A DNA stretch of 5,603 nt from Lachnospiraceae bacterium (GCA_017437205.1 JAFSBP010000365.1:1-5603), one strand, 5' to 3'. Counted from the first letter of the stretch, positions 1 to 5,603 are shown. Notes: generated by a model from the letters alone, not told the origin. Translations and numbers: made by a program.

Positions 1-63
1 GTGTATCGTTTGCAGCGTGCTGTAAATATGGGGCTGGTAAAGGATGCGTTGGACTGGAAGTAG
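1..63 (+). CDS. 3' end of an unidentified upstream gene (frame uncertain)
   Basis: The first frame reads 20 codons, ending in RAVNMGLVKDALDWK, and stops at TAG (61-63). Codon choice resembles the genes downstream, and the peptide could form a C-terminal amphipathic helix. The third frame is also open from the window edge to a TAA at 126-128, with a tail ending SLLDKYRNLN. That tail would be encoded by the thrS promoter (-35 at 103, -10 at 126), which makes it the less likely real frame, though genes can run into promoters. Neither tail is recognised as a family. No clear terminator hairpin is visible between 64 and 102, so read-through into the thrS leader is possible. Confidence 0.35.
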   Translation: MYRLQRAVNMGLVKDALDWK

Positions 64-102
64 TTTTTCATACTGAAGAGGGGAAAAATGTAAACTCACT
101 GC

Positions 103-131
103 TTGACAAATATCGTAATTTGAACTAATAT
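103..131 (+). promoter_or_regulatory. thrS promoter (housekeeping sigma, near consensus)
   Basis: TTGACA at 103-108 is followed by a 17-nt spacer and TAATAT at 126-131. This is a perfect -35 and a one-mismatch -10 at the optimal distance. Transcription should begin around A138, just before the T-box Stem I elements that start near 150. The leader is therefore made constitutively, and control is left to tRNA-dependent attenuation. The start point is inferred. Confidence 0.8.
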
Positions 132-137
132 ATTTCT

Positions 138-413
138 ATATGGTTAAAGCAATGACAGGAAGAGTAGCATGTTGCGCAATCCAGAGAGAGGCCGTTTTGG
201 TGTGAGTGCCTTATTGTTATGCATGTGAAGACCACCCCGGAGCGGCCCTAATCCGGCCCGGCAGACACCGTTATCGTCGAATTAAGTGGTAAACCATGTC
301 CGTTATTTATCCGGTATAGCGCGGTGCGTGGTGAAGCAACTAGGGTGGAACCGCGGTAGTATTGTATCGTCCCTGAGTAGCGTGTAAACGTTGCTCAGGG
401 CCTTTCTAATTTT
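138..413 (+). promoter_or_regulatory. T-box riboswitch leader, threonine-specific
   Basis: A tRNA-sensing leader that lets RNA polymerase continue into thrS when tRNA-Thr is uncharged. Visible landmarks, in order: the Stem I base motif AGTA at 163-166 within GGAAGAGTAG; the AGAGAG motif at 183-188 followed by the GGTGTGAG-type distal element (199-206); a specifier region GTGAAGACCACC with ACC (Thr) at 231-233 followed by the expected purine; and the T-box AGGGTGGAACCGCGG at 342-356. Its TGGA bulge (346-349) would pair with a tRNA acceptor end whose discriminator base is U. AGGG (342-345) can pair with CCCT (371-374), forming an antiterminator that uses the 5' arm of the terminator stem. The specifier matches the downstream gene product. 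Exact Stem II/III limits were not resolved. The leader fills the gene-free stretch from 138 to 413. Confidence 0.95.
371..413 (+). terminator. T-box attenuator terminator of thrS
   Basis: CCCTGAGTAGCG (371-382) pairs with CGTTGCTCAGGG (389-400) over 12 positions, including two G-U wobbles, around the six-base loop TGTAAA. The stem is followed by a T-rich run (CCTTTCTAATTTT, 401-413). Its 5' arm CCCT is the same sequence the antiterminator needs, so the two folds exclude each other. This is the usual T-box design: the hairpin forms when charged tRNA-Thr is plentiful. The U-run is interrupted and so somewhat weak. Confidence 0.9.
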
Positions 414-428
414 AAGGAGGAAAAAGAG

Positions 429-2390
429 ATGAAGATTACATTGAAAGACGGCTCCGTAAAGGAATACGAGAGCGCAAAATCCGTCATTGACATCGCGTTT
501 GATATCAGTGAAGGTCTGGCCAGAATGGCTTGTGCAGGCGAAGTAAACGGTGAGGTGGTTGATCTTCGCACCGTGATTGAAGAGGATTGTATTTTGAATA
601 TTCTGACCGCGAGAGATCCCGAAGGCCTTCGCGTAGTTCGTCACACCTGTTCCCACGTGCTGGCGCAGGCGGTTAAGACCCTGTTCCCGAACGTGAAGCT
701 GGCGATCGGACCGGCGATCGATACCGGATATTACTATGATTTCGATGCTGCACCTTTCTCCAGAGAGGATCTGGATAACATCGAGAAAGAGATGAAGAAG
801 ATCATCAAGAAGGGCGATAAGCTGGAAAAGTTCACTCTGCCCAGAGCAGAAGCGATTGCGTTCATGGAGGAGAAGGGAGAGCCTTATAAGGTGGAGCTGA
901 TTCGTGATCTTCCCGAGGATGCCATTATTTCCTTCTATCAGCAGGGCGATTTTGTTGACCTGTGTGCCGGTCCTCACTTGATGAGCACCAAGGGTATCAA
1001 GGCGTACAAGCTGACTTCCTCCTCCGGTGCATACTGGAGAGGAAAATCTGAGAACGCGATGCTCCAGCGTATTTACGGAAGTGCGTTTGCGACCAAGGAG
1101 GAGCTGGAGGCTTATCTGCAGCATCTTGAGGATATCAAAAAGCGCGATCATAACAAGCTTGGTCGTGAGATGGAGTTATTCACCACCGTTGACGTCATCG
1201 GTCAGGGTCTGCCGCTGTTGATGCCGAAGGGCGTGAAGATCATCCAGACACTGCAGCGTTGGATTGAAGATCTGGAGGACAATGAGTGGGGCTATGTCCG
1301 CACCAAGACTCCTCTGATGGCGAAGAGCGACCTCTATAAGATCTCCGGACATTGGGATCACTACAAAGACGGTATGTTTGTGCTGGGCGACGAGGAAAAG
1401 GACAAGGAAGTATTTGCCCTTCGTCCCATGACTTGTCCTTTCCAGTATTATGTATACAAGAATAGCCAGAAGTCTTACCGCGACCTGCCGATCCGCTACG
1501 GTGAGACCTCTACACTGTTCAGAAATGAGGATTCCGGCGAGATGCACGGTCTTACCCGCGTTCGCCAGTTCACCATCTCCGAGGGTCATTTGATTGTTCG
1601 TCCTGACCAGATGGTGGAGGAGTTCAAAAACTGTCTGGCATTGGCTAAGCACTGTCTGACCACGCTGGGGGTTGAGGAGGATGTGACCTACCATCTGTCC
1701 AAGTGGGACCCCGATAACGGTGCGAAGTATATCGGTGCTCCCGAGGTTTGGGAGGAGACTGAGCAGCACATCAGAGACATTCTGACCGAGCTGGAGATTC
1801 CTTTCGTTGAGGATGTTGGTGAGGCAGCATTCTACGGACCTAAGGTAGATATTAATGCGAGAAATGTATACGGCAAGGAAGACACCATGATCACTATCCA
1901 GTGGGATGCCCTGCTTGCTGAGCAGTTTGATATGTACTATATTGATCAGAACGGTGACAAGGTTCGTCCTTACATCATTCACAGAACCTCCATGGGCTGC
2001 TACGAGCGTACACTGGCTTGGCTGATTGAGAAGTATGCCGGTCTGTTCCCGACCTGGCTGTGCCCTGAGCAGGTGCGTGTGCTTCCGATTTCTGAAAAGT
2101 ATCTGGACTATGCAAACCAGGTGGAGAAGGAACTGAAGAAGAACGGTGTGCAGGTATCTGTTGACCGCCGTTCCGAGAAAATTGGTTACAAGATTCGTGA
2201 GGCCCGTCTTGCGAAGGTTCCTTACATGCTGGTAGTAGGCGAGAAGGAAGAGGCAGAAGGAAAGGTTTCCGTCAGAAGCCGCTACCTTGGAGACGAGGGA
2301 ATGAAGGAGCTTTCTGTATTCACCGACGAGATTTGCAAGGAAATCCGCACCAAGGAAATCAGAAAAATAGAAGTGCAGGAGAATAAATAA
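429..2390 (+). CDS. thrS: Threonyl-tRNA synthetase
   Basis: Cytoplasmic class II synthetase that attaches threonine to tRNA-Thr with ATP and edits mis-charged Ser-tRNA-Thr. At 653 residues it is close to the 642 of E. coli ThrRS, so it looks complete. Order of domains: TGS (about 1-62); N2 editing domain with the two-histidine motif HTCSH (H72, H76) and CAGPH (C179, H183); class II catalytic core (about 240-540); anticodon-binding domain (about 545-645). The predicted zinc ligands are C336 (RPMTCP), H387 (SEGHL) and H518 (IIHRT). Motif 2 arginine is R365 (TLFRNE) and motif 3 arginine is R527 (YERTLAW). The start is ATG at 429, with AAGGAGG (414-420) eight bases upstream and the TGS domain beginning at residue 1. 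Residues after C336 read FQYYVYK rather than the more usual GHHxxxY-like sequence, suggesting a divergent clostridial subtype. Arginine codons are mostly CGT, CGC and AGA, a bias fitting high expression. It is regulated by the T-box leader directly upstream. Confidence 0.98.
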   Translation: MKITLKDGSVKEYESAKSVIDIAFDISEGLARMACAGEVNGEVVDLRTVIEEDCILNILTARDPEGLRVVRHTCSHVLAQAVKTLFPNVKLAIGPAIDTGYYYDFDAAPFSREDLDNIEKEMKKIIKKGDKLEKFTLPRAEAIAFMEEKGEPYKVELIRDLPEDAIISFYQQGDFVDLCAGPHLMSTKGIKAYKLTSSSGAYWRGKSENAMLQRIYGSAFATKEELEAYLQHLEDIKKRDHNKLGREMELFTTVDVIGQGLPLLMPKGVKIIQTLQRWIEDLEDNEWGYVRTKTPLMAKSDLYKISGHWDHYKDGMFVLGDEEKDKEVFALRPMTCPFQYYVYKNSQKSYRDLPIRYGETSTLFRNEDSGEMHGLTRVRQFTISEGHLIVRPDQMVEEFKNCLALAKHCLTTLGVEEDVTYHLSKWDPDNGAKYIGAPEVWEETEQHIRDILTELEIPFVEDVGEAAFYGPKVDINARNVYGKEDTMITIQWDALLAEQFDMYYIDQNGDKVRPYIIHRTSMGCYERTLAWLIEKYAGLFPTWLCPEQVRVLPISEKYLDYANQVEKELKKNGVQVSVDRRSEKIGYKIREARLAKVPYMLVVGEKEEAEGKVSVRSRYLGDEGMKELSVFTDEICKEIRTKEIRKIEVQENK

Positions 2391-2408
2391 ATCAGGTGAC
2401 TGATTTTT
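2389..2408 (+). terminator. Small GNRA-loop hairpin at the thrS stop codon
   Basis: AAATCAG (2389-2395) pairs with CTGATTT (2400-2406) around the tetraloop GTGA, which fits the stable GNRA class. A run of five T's (2404-2408) overlaps the 3' arm. The stem is AT-rich and begins inside the stop codon, so alone it is probably a weak terminator or a 3'-end stabilising hairpin. It lies just before the strong terminator at 2417-2469. Confidence 0.4.
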
Positions 2409-2416
2409 GAACAACG

Positions 2417-2469
2417 AAAAAGAGAGGACATTGCCCGGAAATATCGATCCGGAAATGTTCTCTCTTTTT
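2417..2469. terminator. Bidirectional terminator between convergent thrS and queT
   Basis: AAAAAGAGAGGACATT (2417-2432) pairs with AATGTTCTCTCTTTTT (2454-2469) over 16 positions, one being G-U. Inside it a second helix, CCGGA (2435-2439) with TCCGG (2448-2452), closes an eight-base loop. The A-run on one arm and T-run on the other give a U-tract on either strand, so it can stop thrS transcripts from the left and queT transcripts from the right. It ends 7 bp from the queT stop codon. Confidence 0.9.
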
Positions 2470-2476
2470 ATCATAG

Positions 2477-2971
2477 TCAGATTTGATTTGTTTTCTTAAA
2501 CAGTATCTCCCGATAGGGCATCAGCGTTTCTAACAGCAGATTTCCGCAGACACCGACGGACAGTATTTCACCGATTCCGATTGTCAGCATCAGATAAGGG
2601 ATGAGAGCTGCTTCGCCGTAAGCGTAACGCAAAACAAATGGAATGATTAGCGTGTTGGAAATGATCGGGGGAAGGCAAAGAAACTTCCGATGTCGCCGTA
2701 ACAGATATGTTCCCAGCGCACCGATTAAAGTGGCGAGACTTCCGAACAGCACGTCCCAAATTATCGCACCGCCGATCAAATTGGACAGCAGACATCCGAT
2801 GAACAGACCCGGAATGGCTGCGGATGTAAAAAAGGGAAGGATGGTTAATGCTTCGGAAAAGCGAAACTGGATCGGACCGAAGGCGATGGGAGCAACCAAC
2901 ATGGTCAAAACGACATAGAGGGCGGCGATGGCCGCACTGTGGACAAGGTAGACTACATTTTTCTGTTTCAT
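2477..2971 (-). CDS. queT: QueT family queuosine-precursor transporter (ECF S component)
   Basis: A 164-residue, very hydrophobic inner-membrane protein of the QueT family. These are predicted substrate-binding (S) components of energy-coupling-factor transporters, thought to import a queuosine precursor such as preQ1 for tRNA wobble-base modification. Roughly five or six membrane segments are visible: about 8-28, 40-60, 62-90 (possibly two), 100-116 and 124-148. The QFRFSEALTILPFF stretch (35-48) and the small-residue-rich AAIPGLFIGCLLSNLIGG (51-68) are the family-like core. The start is ATG at 2971: AGGAG (2984-2980) lies eight bases upstream, and a hydrophobic QueT N-terminus begins there. 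Reading on to 3178 would translate through the promoter and leader, and that extension is not protein-like. No EcfA/EcfT genes are nearby, as expected for a group II S component sharing a module encoded elsewhere. The structured leader points to riboswitch control. The substrate is inferred from family membership. Confidence 0.88.
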   Translation of the reverse strand: MKQKNVVYLVHSAAIAALYVVLTMLVAPIAFGPIQFRFSEALTILPFFTSAAIPGLFIGCLLSNLIGGAIIWDVLFGSLATLIGALGTYLLRRHRKFLCLPPIISNTLIIPFVLRYAYGEAALIPYLMLTIGIGEILSVGVCGNLLLETLMPYREILFKKTNQI

Positions 2972-2978
2972 AATTTTT

Positions 2979-3057
2979 TCTCCTAGTTTTGTTTTAGGTG
3001 AGGATGGTTTCGAACTCACCGACGGAATAACTGCATAGAGACAGTGATTCATTGCGT
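2979..3057 (-). promoter_or_regulatory. Structured queT leader, candidate preQ1 riboswitch
   Basis: The queT transcript should start near 3057 and run about 85 nt to the start codon. Read on the minus strand, hairpin A pairs GAATCACTG (3050-3042) with CAGTTATTC (3033-3025), with one C-T mismatch, around the loop TCTCTATG. Its TCTCT (3041-3037) can pair with GGAGA of the Shine-Dalgarno sequence (2983-2979). Hairpin B pairs GGTGAG (3020-3015) with CTCACC (3002-2997) around TTCGAAACCATC. An A-rich tail TAAAACAAAACTAGGAG follows. AGTT (3032-3029) could instead pair with AACT (2988-2985) to enclose hairpin B, which would exclude hairpin A. QueT-family genes are often under preQ1 riboswitches. The loop and tail recall preQ1 aptamers, but the usual class I loop-tail pairing is not seen. 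Riboswitch class and ligand are inference. Confidence 0.6.
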
Positions 3058-3062
3058 TTTGA

Positions 3063-3091
3063 AGTATATCACAAAGAAGAATTGGAGTCAA
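3063..3091 (-). promoter_or_regulatory. queT promoter, extended -10
   Basis: On the minus strand TTGACT (3091-3086), a 17-nt spacer and TATACT (3068-3063) form a strong housekeeping promoter. TGA directly before TATACT gives an extended -10 (TGn). The transcript would start near 3060-3056, just ahead of leader hairpin A. It is divergent from the comM promoter and does not overlap it; the two -35 boxes are 33 bp apart. Confidence 0.8.
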
Positions 3092-3124
3092 GCCACGTCT
3101 GATGGAGGAAGAATTGATCAGAAG

Positions 3125-3154
3125 TTGACAAATCTGACAGAACTGTGATATGAT
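3125..3154 (+). promoter_or_regulatory. comM-dprA promoter, extended -10
   Basis: TTGACA (3125-3130), an 18-nt spacer and TATGAT (3149-3154), preceded by TGA (3146-3148) as an extended -10. Transcription should start near A3162, leaving a leader of about 108 nt. The small palindrome CTACAGTAG (3160-3168) sits right at the expected start point and could be an operator, but I do not recognise it. No competence-specific box was recognised, so expression looks housekeeping-sigma dependent. Confidence 0.7.
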
Positions 3155-3192
3155 ATATGCTACAGTAGATTTTGACATTTCATTAGTCTAAG

Positions 3193-3212
3193 GTGTTGCT
3201 CATTAGCAGCAC
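3193..3212 (+). other. Hairpin in the comM-dprA leader
   Basis: GTGTTGCT (3193-3200) and AGCAGCAC (3205-3212) pair over eight positions, one a T-G wobble, around the loop CATT. It lies about 30 nt into the predicted transcript and 57 bp before the comM start. The following sequence is AT-rich but has no clean T-run, so it is only a doubtful attenuator. It could equally be an RNA-stability element or protein-binding site. Confidence 0.5.
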
Positions 3213-3223
3213 ATCATTAATTT

Positions 3224-3237
3224 CTTAATTCTTAATT
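3224..3237 (+). repeat. Tandem 7-bp repeat CTTAATT x2 in the comM leader
   Basis: CTTAATT occurs twice head to tail (3224-3230, 3231-3237), and a related CATTAATT precedes it (3215-3222). It lies between the leader hairpin and the comM ribosome binding site. Such AT-rich short repeats may be slippage products or a binding site; nothing visible decides this. Confidence 0.6.
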
Positions 3238-3269
3238 CCATGAGGTTATGTGAGAAAAGGGGTGGACGA

Positions 3270-4826
3270 ATGTTCAAACGTGTATTTAGTGCGTGCATTT
3301 TAGGCGTCGAGGCCCATATTATCGAGGTAGAGGTGGATTTGAGTGACGGTCTGCCGGGCTTCGAGATGGTGGGAACGCTGACGCAGGAGGTGAAGGAAGC
3401 AAGAGAGCGGGTGAAGACTGCGCTTAAGAATCTTGGCTTTTCGCTGCCGGCAAAGAAAGTGACGGTAAATCTGTCACCTGCCAATGTGCGAAAGGAGGGT
3501 TGTGGTTTTGATCTCCCGATTGCGGTGGCAGTGCTGGCGGCGCTTGGTTACATCAATGATGAGGAGCTGGACAGGACGATCTTTGTCGGTGAGGTGAGTC
3601 TTGACGGGACGATAAGACCGGTGAGAGGTGTACTTTCTCTGGCGGATCAGGCGAAAAGGTGTGGGTTTATGAGGGTAATCACCGGGGAGGAAAATGTGGC
3701 AGAGGCGGCTGCCATCGGCGGAGTCGTGGCGGCAGGCGCAAAAGATTTGTTGGAGGTTGTGGAGTGGTTGAATTATCCGGAGCGGATATGCGGATACAGA
3801 GAAATTAGCGAACAGGGAGAGGAGACAAACTGTACACATCGGGGATTGGATTTTTCGGATGTGCGAGGTCAGTTGGTGGTAAAGCGTGCGGCGGAGGTTG
3901 CAGCCGCAGGAATGCACAATCTTTTAATGATCGGGGCACCGGGTACCGGAAAGACCATGATTGCCGAGAGGATTCCTACGATTCTGCCGGGACTTACAAG
4001 GGAGGAACAGATTGAGATTACTAAGATTCACAGTATATGCGGACAATGCCCGCCCGGAACGTCGCTGATTAAGGAGCGACCCTTTCGCGCGCCTCACCAC
4101 ACCGTGCCAGCAACGGCACTGACCGGAGGCGGGCGAATACCGAGACCGGGAGAGATCTCGTTGGCTCACGGCGGAGTTTTGTTTTTGGACGAGTTACCGG
4201 AATTTCGAAGAGAAACACTGGAGGCGCTTCGTCAACCGCTGGAGGAGGGAAGGGTAACCGTCTCTAGACTCCAGGCATCGTGGGTGTTTCCGGCAGAAGT
4301 AATGTTGGTGGCGGCAATGAATCCTTGCCCTTGCGGGTTCTATCCGGACCGAAATCGGTGCAACTGCAGGGAACGGGAGATTCACCGATATTTAAGCCAC
4401 ATCAGCCGACCTATTTTAGACCGGATCGATCTGTGTGTCGAGACACCGAAGGTTTCTTACGAGGAACTGGCCGGAAAACGAGGTTTATGCGATGCATCAG
4501 AGTCTTCCGCTCAGATCAGAGAGCGGGTAGAAAGGGCCAGACAGTGGCAGCAGAGGCGGTTTGCCGGGACAAACTTGCGGTTTAACAGTCAGATTCCGGC
4601 CAGTGAAACGAAAAAGTATTGTGCGTTGGGAGCAAAAGAGGAAGGAATGATGAAGCGGATTTTCGAACAGATGAAGCTAAGTGCAAGAGGGTATCACCGT
4701 GTGCTCAGAGTGGCCAGAACCATTGCAGATCTGGCAGAGGAGGAGCAGATTACTCTTGCCCACTTGGGGGAGGCAATCTGCTATCGCGGTGTGGAGGAAA
4801 AGTTTTGGGGAGGTGAGGACGAGTGA
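3270..4826 (+). CDS. comM: YifB/ComM family Mg chelatase-like AAA+ ATPase
   Basis: A 518-residue cytoplasmic AAA+ protein, about the usual family length. In transformable Gram-negative bacteria ComM is a hexameric branch-migration helicase that helps integrate transforming DNA; the role in Firmicutes is less established. Domains: N-terminal ChlI/Lon-protease-like fold (about 18-140); Mg-chelatase AAA+ core with Walker A GAPGTGKT (222-229), Walker B VLFLDE (303-308) and sensor 1 AAMNPCPCG (348-356, N351); the SRPILDRIDL arginine-finger region (379-388); and a C-terminal Mg-chelatase domain with SARGYHRVLRVARTIADL (471-488). A four-cysteine cluster typical of YifB (C353, C355, C364, C366) may bind metal. 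I chose ATG at 3270, preceded by GGGGTGG (3259-3265), because the family begins MFxxVxSAxxxGxEA. An in-frame ATG at 3240 has no ribosome site and would add ten atypical residues. dprA follows with a 4-nt overlap. Confidence 0.93.
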   Translation: MFKRVFSACILGVEAHIIEVEVDLSDGLPGFEMVGTLTQEVKEARERVKTALKNLGFSLPAKKVTVNLSPANVRKEGCGFDLPIAVAVLAALGYINDEELDRTIFVGEVSLDGTIRPVRGVLSLADQAKRCGFMRVITGEENVAEAAAIGGVVAAGAKDLLEVVEWLNYPERICGYREISEQGEETNCTHRGLDFSDVRGQLVVKRAAEVAAAGMHNLLMIGAPGTGKTMIAERIPTILPGLTREEQIEITKIHSICGQCPPGTSLIKERPFRAPHHTVPATALTGGGRIPRPGEISLAHGGVLFLDELPEFRRETLEALRQPLEEGRVTVSRLQASWVFPAEVMLVAAMNPCPCGFYPDRNRCNCREREIHRYLSHISRPILDRIDLCVETPKVSYEELAGKRGLCDASESSAQIRERVERARQWQQRRFAGTNLRFNSQIPASETKKYCALGAKEEGMMKRIFEQMKLSARGYHRVLRVARTIADLAEEEQITLAHLGEAICYRGVEEKFWGGEDE

Positions 4827-5603
4827 CAGAAAGACAGATGCTTTATGGACTGAGCCGTTTGAGTTTTTTGACACCCAACCGATTTGAAGCGATGCTTAAC
4901 ACAGAAGGCTCTATTGAAGGTGTATATAATATAGAAGAAAACAAATTGTTACAATACGGCTTTGCAGAAACACATGTGGCGAAGTGGAAGGATATTCGTC
5001 ATCGGCAGGGACAACTTTCAAAACGTTATCATAGAGAAGTGGGACAGGGCATAAGGTTTATCAGCAGGATCGATGAAGCATTCCCGGAAAAACTGAAACC
5101 TTATCCCGGATGTCCGATTGGCCTGTACGTTAAAGGAAAGCTTCCCGACCCGAAGAAGCCGGCTGTGGCAATGGTTGGCGCGAGAGCATGTGGTAGTTAC
5201 GGACGGGCAATTGCAAACCGTTTTGGCAGGGAACTGGCTGAGGCGGGAGTTCAGGTGATCAGCGGCATGGCTGCCGGAATTGACGGCATATGCCAACAGG
5301 CAGCCCTTTCTGTTGGAGGAGAGAGTTTCGGCGTGCTTGGCTGTGGAGTAGATGTGGTATATCCGCCGGAGAATCATGAACTATACCGGATGCTGGAGGA
5401 GAATGGTGGGCTGATTTCAGAGTATGCGCCGGGAAGGCCGCCTTTATCCTATCAGTTTCCGGCGCGTAACCGGATCATCAGCGGACTCTGTGATTGCCTG
5501 ATTGTGGTGGAAGCGAGGAAGAAAAGCGGCACACTGATCACCACGGATTTTGCCTTGGAGCAGGGAAAATATATCGGCGCGGTGCCGGGCAGAGTGGGGG
5601 ACA
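4823..5603 (+). CDS. dprA: DNA-processing protein DprA (3' end beyond window)
   Basis: The first 260 residues of DprA/Smf, a cytoplasmic protein that binds incoming single-stranded DNA and loads RecA during natural transformation; it is also widespread in species not known to be competent. Residues 1-70 resemble the N-terminal helical domain (MTERQMLYGLSRL). The Rossmann-like core begins near 113 (PAVAMVGARACGSYG) and contains SGMAAGID (147-154), VLGCGVDVVYPPEN (171-184), FPARNRIISGL (212-222), VVEA (228-231), SGTLIT (235-240) and AVPGRVGD (253-260). The start is GTG at 4823, overlapping the comM stop as GTGA. GGAGGTGA (4809-4816), inside comM, is its ribosome site, so translational coupling is likely. 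The usual SGxARGxD arginine is alanine here and the common downstream histidine is absent (GIDGICQQAAL). The rest of the core and any C-terminal winged-helix domain lie past the window end, so completeness cannot be judged. Confidence 0.95.
   Translation, partial: MTERQMLYGLSRLSFLTPNRFEAMLNTEGSIEGVYNIEENKLLQYGFAETHVAKWKDIRHRQGQLSKRYHREVGQGIRFISRIDEAFPEKLKPYPGCPIGLYVKGKLPDPKKPAVAMVGARACGSYGRAIANRFGRELAEAGVQVISGMAAGIDGICQQAALSVGGESFGVLGCGVDVVYPPENHELYRMLEENGGLISEYAPGRPPLSYQFPARNRIISGLCDCLIVVEARKKSGTLITTDFALEQGKYIGAVPGRVGD

Noticed and set aside
303..1151. Minus-strand open frame opposite the T-box and thrS start
   Set aside because: It covers the T-box and the thrS editing domain, both strongly supported on the plus strand, and shows no family features.
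1176..2474. Long open reading frame on the minus strand opposite thrS
   Set aside because: It lies antisense to a clearly conserved thrS, has no recognisable domain, and runs through the bidirectional terminator; it is a codon-bias shadow.
2997..3020. T-arm-like TTCGAA sequence suggesting a tRNA gene
   Set aside because: The flanks do not form a 5-bp T stem on either strand, and no acceptor, D or anticodon arms are present; it is the loop of queT leader hairpin B.
3172..3177. Second TTGACA as an alternative comM -35
   Set aside because: No -10-like hexamer lies 16-18 nt downstream; the TTGACA at 3125 has one.
2972..3178. N-terminal extension of queT by about 69 codons
   Set aside because: The extension covers the queT promoter and structured leader. 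The internal ATG at 2971 has a good ribosome site and starts a standard QueT sequence.
3240..3269. Upstream in-frame ATG for comM
   Set aside because: No ribosome binding site precedes it, and the ten added residues do not match YifB proteins, which start at the 3270 ATG.
4681..4887. Small plus-strand frames over the comM end and dprA start
   Set aside because: They overlap conserved comM and dprA codons in another frame and show no independent features.

Overview
The window looks like ordinary chromosome from a Gram-positive Firmicute, most likely a Clostridia/Lachnospiraceae-type organism. The signs are strong AGGAG-type ribosome binding sites, near-consensus housekeeping-sigma promoters with extended -10 elements, a tRNA-sensing T-box leader on thrS, a QueT-type queuosine-precursor transporter, and a comM-dprA gene pair. 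The taxonomic guess comes from protein character and gene content, not from a search.

Layout. Positions 1-63 probably hold the last codons of an unidentified rightward gene. A consensus promoter (103-131) then drives a T-box leader of about 290 nt with a threonine specifier (ACC, 231-233), the T-box sequence (342-356) and an attenuator hairpin (371-400). It controls thrS (429-2390), a complete threonyl-tRNA synthetase. Two hairpins follow thrS: a small GNRA-loop hairpin directly at the stop codon and a long bidirectional terminator (2417-2469). The second one also ends the convergent leftward gene queT (2477-2971), a small membrane protein that is the predicted substrate-binding component for queuosine precursors. 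queT has its own extended -10 promoter (3063-3091) and a structured leader of about 85 nt. That leader contains a hairpin, an A-rich tail and possible pairing to the Shine-Dalgarno sequence, and is a candidate preQ1 riboswitch.

A divergent rightward promoter (3125-3154) starts a two-gene unit. Its leader carries an 8-bp hairpin and a tandem AT repeat. Next come comM/yifB (3270-4826, an AAA+ ATPase of the Mg-chelatase-like family) and dprA (from 4823, cut off by the window end). The two genes overlap by 4 nt and are probably translationally coupled. In transformable bacteria ComM is a branch-migration helicase and DprA loads RecA on incoming single-stranded DNA, so the pair suggests a DNA-uptake or recombination role. 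The remaining competence genes are not in view.

No mobile element, CRISPR array, tRNA or rRNA was seen. The genes belong to known families. The least explained part is RNA: the queT leader and the comM-dprA leader hairpin. I found no convincing new multi-gene system.
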